Notes under the pieces: model-generated | The model's input: only the letters and a program-made list of their open reading frames with translations | Databases searched by the model: none | Told to the model about the DNA's origin: nothing | NCBI GenBank assembly: GCA_964646605.1 | Contig: CAZYEX010000107.1 | Location: forward strand, 1-64,000 | Length of the DNA stretch: 64,000 bases | Direction of reading: 5' to 3' | From: SBAX01 sp964646605 | GTDB taxonomy: Bacteria > Planctomycetota > Phycisphaerae > UBA1845 | Made by a program: the position numbers and the translations under genes | Shown here: piece by piece, positions 59,358 through 64,000 of the stretch | Layout: each line of letters starts with the position of its first letter | Position numbering within the stretch: position 1 is the first letter of the stretch

Positions 59358-59669
59358 CTACCGACTGTTTCGGCCGCCGTAGCCGCCGCCCCCGCCCCCC
59401 CCGCCGCCGAAGCTGCGGGTTTCCTTGGGCTTGGCCTCGTTGACCTTTAGGGCCCGGCCGTCATGCTCCTTGCCGTCCAGGGCGCCAATGGCCGCCTGGG
59501 CTTGCTCGTTGGAGCTCATCTCGACGAAGCCGAACCCCTTGCTCTGGCCGGTGTCGCGCTCGGTAATGACCTGCGCGGACTCGACCGTACCGTGCGGGGC
59601 GAACATCTGTTCGAGATCCGGTCCCGTGACCGCATAGCCCAGATTTCCGACATACAACTTTTTGCCCAT
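59358..59669 (-). CDS. RRM-type glycine-rich RNA-binding protein
   Basis: 103 residues from ATG 59669 with AGGAG 7 nt upstream; a longer frame further upstream is the leader. RRM: GKKLYVGNLGYAVTGPDLEQ holds RNP2 (KLYVGNL), and SKGFGFVEMSSNEQAQAAIG holds RNP1 (KGFGFVEM). The tail is GGGGGGGGGYGGRNSR. Such proteins in cyanobacteria and planctomycetes respond to cold and bind mRNA. It has a strong hairpin terminator. Confidence 0.93.
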   Translation of the reverse strand: MGKKLYVGNLGYAVTGPDLEQMFAPHGTVESAQVITERDTGQSKGFGFVEMSSNEQAQAAIGALDGKEHDGRALKVNEAKPKETRSFGGGGGGGGGYGGRNSR

Positions 59670-59836
59670 CAGGTTTCTCCTGTTCAAGGGCGAAGTGACC
59701 CAGTGTTTACTTTCAGGGTCAGCGTGAAAGAGACCGAACATCCGGCCCAGAGGTAGAGAAGCGAGAAAGGCAAGAAGGAAGAGCATCCAACGGAAGCAGC
59801 AACCCAAAGGCCGACCCACAGGTCCAACCGCCGGGC

Positions 59837-59864
59837 ATTGTACAGCGCATTCCAGGGGACGCAA
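59837..59864 (-). promoter_or_regulatory. Promoter of the RRM gene
   Basis: TTGCGT (59864-59859), 16-nt spacer, TACAAT (59842-59837) on the minus strand. The leader would be about 160 nt. Confidence 0.5.
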
Positions 59865-60012
59865 GCCCCTTGGGCAAGAAAAATAAAGCTATCGGACGGG
59901 TTGGCGGAGGAGGTCCGGAAAGAGGGTGCCGCAGAACACGCCGCCAGTGACACCCGTCAGGCGAGCCAACCAGCAGCCAACCGACCGCGCCACAGGGCTT
60001 CTGGGAAAACGC

Positions 60013-60042
60013 TTGATCCTGGCGCCACGGCTTTGGTAGGAT
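60013..60042 (+). promoter_or_regulatory. Promoter of the M23 peptidase gene
   Basis: TTGATC at 60013-60018, 18-nt spacer, TAGGAT at 60037-60042. Confidence 0.5.
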
Positions 60043-60108
60043 CGCGGTTCCGCGGCCCACGGCGTTAGCTCGAAGACCGTCTTTGCCAGGCCGCGAAGGA
60101 GGGCCGGC

Positions 60109-61638
60109 GTGCTTCACGCTCGTAGTTTCGTGACCGGCGCGACCGTGGTCGCGCTTTGGGGTTGGGTTGGGTCCGCAGTCGGGGCTGACCCGTTGGGCGG
60201 CGGTGGACCGATCGGCTCGGGGCAGGCGGGGGACTGCATTTCGCCCGCGGACCGCGTTTTCGCCCGGCAACTCATTCAAGATTACGAACGACGGTTCGGC
60301 GCCCGGTCGGTGGCTGTCGGACCGGTGACACCACCCAAGCTCACTTTTTCCCCGCTTGCGGGGCGTTTGTGGCGGGACCTTTTCGTGTTCAATTACGTCG
60401 ACCTCGATCCCACAGCCGGAATCCAGGATTGGGACTGCACCGACTGGTCGTACTACGGTCACAACGCCAGCGACACCGACATCCGCAGCTTCGGCGAGCA
60501 GATCATCGGCGTGCCCGTATTCGCGGCGCAGGACGGCGTGGTCGTCGCCACGCACGACGGCGAAGACGACATGAATACGGAGTGGGCCGGGCAGCCCGCC
60601 AACTTCGTCATCATCGACCACGGTTTCGGGCGTGAGGCCTGGTATTTTCACCTCAAGAAAAACAGCGTCGCGGTGGCCGTCAACGACACCGTTTTCGCCG
60701 GGCATCAACTCGGCCTGTGCGCTTCCAGCGGGGTCAGCACCGGCCCGCACCTGCACTACGAAATCCACGACAACTTCACGGTGTACGAGCCCTTCGCCGG
60801 TCCGTGCCACGCAGGTGACAGCGGATGGGAGGCCCAGCCGGTTCTCGACCGCAGCGCCTATTTGCACGACTTCGGAGTCACGCACGAAGATATTTTCGCC
60901 GCGGGCGCCTGGCCGTACGAGTGGCCTCGAACCGGGCAGATCGCACAGACGGACCCGGTGTTGCGCGTGTGGTGGTACGGCACCGCTCTGCCCGCTTCGA
61001 GCCGATGGAAGGTCCAGTTCAAGCGGCCCAACGGCACGATCATCGATCGGGCCAACCAGAACTTCGGCAACCCGTTCTGGCGTTGGTACAACTGGTGGTG
61101 GACCTACGGTCTGCCGGCCGACATGCAGACGATCACCGGAACGTGGCACGTGATCCTGCGCATCAACGACGTGCAGGTCATCGAGGCGCCGATCGAGGTG
61201 GTGGCGGTGCGCGACCCGAACTTCAATCGTCCGCCCGGACCCATTAGCTTGCAGTTCGACCCCCTCGATCCCCAACCGGGCGACGTACTATCCTGTCGCG
61301 TGAGCACGTCGCTGACCCTCGACGACCTGGACTACGACATCGTGCGTTATGAGTACGTCTGGACGGTTAACGGCCAGGAGGTGCGGCACGTAACCACCGC
61401 CGCCCACTCCGACGTGCTCCCTCGGAACTTCGTCACCAACACCGCGCAGATCCGTTGCTCGGTCACTCCCGGCGACGGCCAAGACGAGGGCCCGACGGCG
61501 ACCAAAACCTTGACCGTTCGGGAGTTCGTCGTCCCCACGGTGTCTGCGTGGGGTTTGGCGATTTTCGGGCTCCTGTTGCTCACCGCCGGGACGCTGTTGG
61601 CGGGCGGGCGACGCCGAAGCGAAGTTGCAATCCGTTAG
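60109..61638 (+). CDS. M23 (LytM) peptidase-like surface protein with IPTL-CTERM-like tail
   Basis: 509 residues from a GTG with GGAGGG 5 nt upstream. The signal peptide is SFVTGATVVALWGWVGSAVG. The M23 domain spans about residues 115-235: YYGHNASDTD (His118 and Asp125 as the zinc HxxxxxxD pair), GVPVFAAQDGVVVATHDG, and GPHLHYEIHD with His214/His216. The middle part (residues about 260-460) has beta domains (WYGTALPASSRWKVQFKRP and others). It ends with VVPTVSAWGLAIFGLLLLTA and a basic tail, the same kind of sorting signal as at 48573-50027. Cell-wall cutting or binding is likely. Confidence 0.87.
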   Translation: MLHARSFVTGATVVALWGWVGSAVGADPLGGGGPIGSGQAGDCISPADRVFARQLIQDYERRFGARSVAVGPVTPPKLTFSPLAGRLWRDLFVFNYVDLDPTAGIQDWDCTDWSYYGHNASDTDIRSFGEQIIGVPVFAAQDGVVVATHDGEDDMNTEWAGQPANFVIIDHGFGREAWYFHLKKNSVAVAVNDTVFAGHQLGLCASSGVSTGPHLHYEIHDNFTVYEPFAGPCHAGDSGWEAQPVLDRSAYLHDFGVTHEDIFAAGAWPYEWPRTGQIAQTDPVLRVWWYGTALPASSRWKVQFKRPNGTIIDRANQNFGNPFWRWYNWWWTYGLPADMQTITGTWHVILRINDVQVIEAPIEVVAVRDPNFNRPPGPISLQFDPLDPQPGDVLSCRVSTSLTLDDLDYDIVRYEYVWTVNGQEVRHVTTAAHSDVLPRNFVTNTAQIRCSVTPGDGQDEGPTATKTLTVREFVVPTVSAWGLAIFGLLLLTAGTLLAGGRRRSEVAIR

Positions 61639-61644
61639 GTCGGC

Positions 61645-61911
61645 TTATCGCCCTGACGCTCGCTCGAAGAGCATCGCCTTCCCAAACTGCCCGACGAGTT
61701 CGGAATGGAACCGCCAGCCGTCCGCGGCCATGCGATTCAGATAGGTTTCGATCTCCTCGGAATAACGCTGGTTGGTGTCGGCATGGTCGGGCCAGGGGGT
61801 TACGCGATACGCGCCCTCCGACCGACCCGACGCCCTTTCTTTGACCTGGGCCAGCACTCCCACGGCAGCAACCAGCACCACAAGCCCAATGACCCCAAAT
61901 CGTTTCCGCAC
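61645..61911 (-). CDS. Small membrane-anchored DUF4177-like protein
   Basis: 88 residues from a GTG at 61911 with AAAGGAG 8 nt upstream; a longer frame to 62094 has no ribosome site. A single N-terminal helix (FGVIGLVVLVAAVGVLAQ) is followed by a short domain IETYLNRMAADGWRFHSELV plus MLFER, the DUF4177 pattern (helix, GW-x-h, strand). Function unknown. It converges on the M23 gene. Confidence 0.72.
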   Translation of the reverse strand: MRKRFGVIGLVVLVAAVGVLAQVKERASGRSEGAYRVTPWPDHADTNQRYSEEIETYLNRMAADGWRFHSELVGQFGKAMLFERASGR

Positions 61912-62042
61912 CGCCGTTTCTCCTTTCGGGATTTCCTGGTTCCGCTCGCCTTCCTGCGGCGGACCCTGCAGCAGATTGTACGGGCGGGGTGAACCGGCGG
62001 ATGCACGCCCCTGCCAAAGGGACTCCAACCGGGTGTCACGCG

Positions 62043-62071
62043 TTGACCGGCCCGTCGAGCGTACGTAGATT
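62043..62071 (+). promoter_or_regulatory. Promoter of the lipoprotein gene, leaderless type
   Basis: TTGACC at 62043-62048, 17-nt spacer, TAGATT at 62066-62071. The GTG at 62078 is 6 nt after the -10 box, so transcription would start at the initiation codon. Confidence 0.6.
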
Positions 62072-62077
62072 GTACGT

Positions 62078-62983
62078 GTGTCGCCGATTGTCATCCTACG
62101 ACCTGCGGGGGTCGGCTTCGCGGCGTTGGGCGTCCTCTGCGGATTCTGTGTGGGTTGTGGATCGTGGCCGACCGCGCCGTGGGGCGGTCTGCGATCCAGT
62201 CCTCACGAAACGGCCGCAGCGCGTCCCGACGCCTCGCCCCCTCCACCGGCGCAGCGTGCAGCGGCGGCGCAGCGCGGCGAAACCCGCCATGTCGTACAAC
62301 TGGCCTTCGAAGTCATGCGCGCGGAGATGTCCACCGAGGAGGGACGTAATTCGCGGAAGGTATGGAATCATGTGGACGAGCTTCGCGTGGAGCGGGCGGC
62401 GACGGGGCGTTGGGTCCGCAACGGTCTGCGGGTCGGCGTGGGCTCGACGGCGTCGTGGCCCGCCATCCGCGCCATCCTCGAAGCGGGCAAGGCGCGAGTG
62501 AGCAAAGATCAACTACTCACCCAAGCGGGCGTTCCCTTGCTCATCGAACTGGGGGCCATTCACGATAGTGAATCGATTTTCAGCTACGATCGGGACCGTC
62601 GGCTGTCGGGTCGAACGTTCGCGGCGGGGACGAAGATTCTGCAACTGGACTATGCTTTTCATGCGCAGCTCGGCGGAGTGACGGATCTGCAAGTGGGTTT
62701 TGAGATTCGTCACGACCGCGGCGAAATGACCTGGGAGCGCGCCGGGGAGGGGATCATCCGCCAGGTCCCGGCCATCGATCGTCACACGTTCGACGACTTG
62801 AAGGTCGCCGTGACGGTCAAGAGCGGCGAGTTCCTGGTGATCGGTCCCAGTGAACAGGCCGACAACGCTTACTTGGTGGGCAGTCGGTTTCTGTCGGGCG
62901 GTTCGACCGGCGGACGAGTCGAGACCCTGCTGTTCCTGACGCCGATGCCGTTTCAGACCGAAGAGGCGAAGAAGGGACTTTGA
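62078..62983 (+). CDS. Putative lipoprotein
   Basis: 301 residues from GTG 62078. The leader AGVGFAALGVLCGFCVGC holds a lipobox (CVGC). The mature part starts with a Pro/Ala linker, then HVVQLAFEVMRAEMSTEEGR and KVWNHVDELRV. The body is beta-rich: GTKILQLDYAFHAQLGGVTD, EFLVIGPSEQADNAYLVGS and ending VETLLFLTPMPF. The C-terminal part looks similar to the last strands of a secretin (VVIGGLI ... LLVFLTP), which may be coincidence. No family is assigned. Confidence 0.65.
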   Translation: MSPIVILRPAGVGFAALGVLCGFCVGCGSWPTAPWGGLRSSPHETAAARPDASPPPPAQRAAAAQRGETRHVVQLAFEVMRAEMSTEEGRNSRKVWNHVDELRVERAATGRWVRNGLRVGVGSTASWPAIRAILEAGKARVSKDQLLTQAGVPLLIELGAIHDSESIFSYDRDRRLSGRTFAAGTKILQLDYAFHAQLGGVTDLQVGFEIRHDRGEMTWERAGEGIIRQVPAIDRHTFDDLKVAVTVKSGEFLVIGPSEQADNAYLVGSRFLSGGSTGGRVETLLFLTPMPFQTEEAKKGL

Positions 62984-63006
62984 ATGGTCGCGCTGTGGCG
63001 GTTGGG

Positions 63007-63035
63007 AGGGAAGCGCCGGGGACAAGCCCCGACGC
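63007..63035. repeat. GC-rich palindromic element before the kinase gene
   Basis: CCGGGG-ACAA-GCCCCG followed by ACGCTACAAC; resembles 35757-35800. Confidence 0.45.
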
Positions 63036-63075
63036 TACAACGCTCCGGGCGGCGTGACATTCTGGATCGAGACGG

Positions 63076-64000
63076 ATGAACGAGAGCGGCGGCGAGGCTT
63101 ACTACCGGCAGCTCTGCGAGCAGATGGGCATGGCCCTGATGGCTACGGACGCGGCGTTGCACATCCGCACTTGGAACGCGGCTGCGGGACGAATGTTCGG
63201 CGCGGGCGCGGAGGCGATGATCGGGGCCCCCGTGCTCTCCGTGCTTCCCCAGGACCGCCGCATCGCCGCCGAACGGATGCTTCGTCGGGCGATCGAGGTT
63301 CGAGAATCGGGCGAGCTGGAGTTTCAACATCACGACGCCCAGGCGCAGACCCGTGAATTGTCCGCATCCATCACCCCCGTGCTCAACGACACGGGGGCCG
63401 CCATCGGGGCGTCCATTTGCATTCGCGATGTCACCCGGCGAATCCACCTCGCCGCGGAGGTCCACGAGAGCCGCAAGATGGTCGCCCTCGGTGAAATGGC
63501 CGGGGCCATCGCTCATCACTTCAACAACATTCTCGGGGGAATCGTGACGGGCATCGACTACGCCAGCGCCAACCCGGAGTCGGCGGTAACGCGGCGGGTG
63601 CTCACCCAGACCAGTCGGGCCCTGATGCGTGCCTCGGCCCTGGTCAACGGTATGCTCACGTTTGCTCGCGGCGACCCGCACAGCGACGACCTGAGCGACC
63701 TGACCGAAGTACTCAACGATCTAGCCGAAGAGACGGAGCGAGCTGTCCAGGGGCGGGCGATCGAGTTTGCACTCGACCTGCCCAAACTCCCCGTCGTTCC
63801 CGTGCCTCGCGCGCAACTGACGACCATTCTGCGGAACATGGTTCAGAATGCGGTCGAGGCCATGCCCGAAGGCGGAACGCTGCGGATCGACGCTTCGGTG
63901 ACCGAGGCGTTTGCGATCATCGCCGTCGCCGATACCGGTCGCGGTTTAGACGAGGAAGCTCGGCAGCGCCTCTTCGAACCCTTCTGGACCACGAAGCGCC
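63076..64000 (+). CDS. PAS-domain histidine kinase, cut by the window edge
   Basis: 308 codons are present with no stop. Residues about 12-120 form a PAS domain (MALMATDAALHIRTWNAAAG, GAPVLSVLP, ICIRDVTRRIHLAAEV). The dimerisation helix follows: KMVALGEMAGAIAHHFNNIL, with the phospho-His at about 147 (AHHFNN, the NtrB-like type). The ATPase domain has NMVQNAVEAM (N box), VADTGRGL (G1) and LFEPFWTTK. This is the start of an HPK4/NtrB-like sensor kinase, probably cytoplasmic as no membrane helix is seen. The G2 box and any receiver domain lie beyond the window. Confidence 0.9.
   Translation, partial: MNESGGEAYYRQLCEQMGMALMATDAALHIRTWNAAAGRMFGAGAEAMIGAPVLSVLPQDRRIAAERMLRRAIEVRESGELEFQHHDAQAQTRELSASITPVLNDTGAAIGASICIRDVTRRIHLAAEVHESRKMVALGEMAGAIAHHFNNILGGIVTGIDYASANPESAVTRRVLTQTSRALMRASALVNGMLTFARGDPHSDDLSDLTEVLNDLAEETERAVQGRAIEFALDLPKLPVVPVPRAQLTTILRNMVQNAVEAMPEGGTLRIDASVTEAFAIIAVADTGRGLDEEARQRLFEPFWTTKR

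Larger units (their letters stand above)
59670..60108. other. Divergent intergenic region with the long leader of the RRM gene
   Basis: The minus side has the RRM promoter at 59837-59864 and a leader of about 160 nt, rich in pyrimidine runs (CTTCC, TCTCG, CTTCTC), with a short GACCC/GGGTC hairpin about 25 nt before the ribosome site. The plus side has the M23 peptidase promoter. No further gene is seen. Confidence 0.5.

Overview
The window looks like the chromosome of a GC-rich member of the Planctomycetota, most likely of the class Phycisphaerae. The basis is gene content: a DUF1571-type lipoprotein, secreted proteins built from Asp/Asn/Cys repeats with a doublet dockerin-like tail, two surface proteins ending in a PTVSxWGL-type (IPTL-CTERM-like) sorting tail, an NfeD/NfeD/flotillin operon, and a type II secretion (T2SS) locus with a very large secretin. 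No rRNA, tRNA or CRISPR array was found.

Layout. 1-430 holds two transposase 3'-end remnants. 467-2602 (minus) is a Cys-rich secreted protein. 2930-4755 carries a small exported protein, rpmA (L27) and cmk. 5092-28108 is one long plus-strand T2SS-type locus: gspF, four pseudopilins (gspG/H/I/J), gspK, a GspL-like PilM/PilN protein, a GspM/PilO-like protein with a PKD-like domain, a 2686-residue protein made of an N0-like domain plus about 23 secretin N-type domains, a secretin with about 12 N-type domains and the pore domain, and a small lipoprotein. No gspE, gspC or prepilin peptidase lies in the window. recG and a LysM lipoprotein follow on the minus strand, then a secreted metalloprotease, an ABC permease, prpB-prpC (methylcitrate cycle), a DUF5658-like membrane protein, moaC-amidohydrolase, a polyprenyl diphosphate synthase, an exported protein, an antiporter/EIIA fusion and the DUF1571 lipoprotein. 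45857-47899 (minus) is a methyltransferase-thrC pair. A repeat-rich gap precedes a beta-helix surface protein, a GbsR-like regulator, an epimerase-like protein and the NfeD/FloA operon. The right end has a di-heme cytochrome, a Tat-exported RidA protein, a 1.2-kb repeat-rich gap, an RRM protein, an M23 peptidase with sorting tail, two small envelope proteins and the 5' part of a PAS histidine kinase.

How it fits together. Most genes serve the envelope: a secretion machine, its possible surface or secreted clients, lipoproteins, and a membrane-microdomain operon. The most unusual signal is that the secretin seems to be divided between two adjacent genes: the N0-like domain and most stacking domains are in the 2686-residue protein, and the outer-membrane pore is in its neighbour. 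The second theme is a rich set of dispersed palindromic repeats. Two families have landed in frame inside the leader peptides of gspI and gspJ, the part that prepilin peptidase removes. Several genes have a -10 box only 6-9 nt before the start codon, which suggests leaderless mRNAs.
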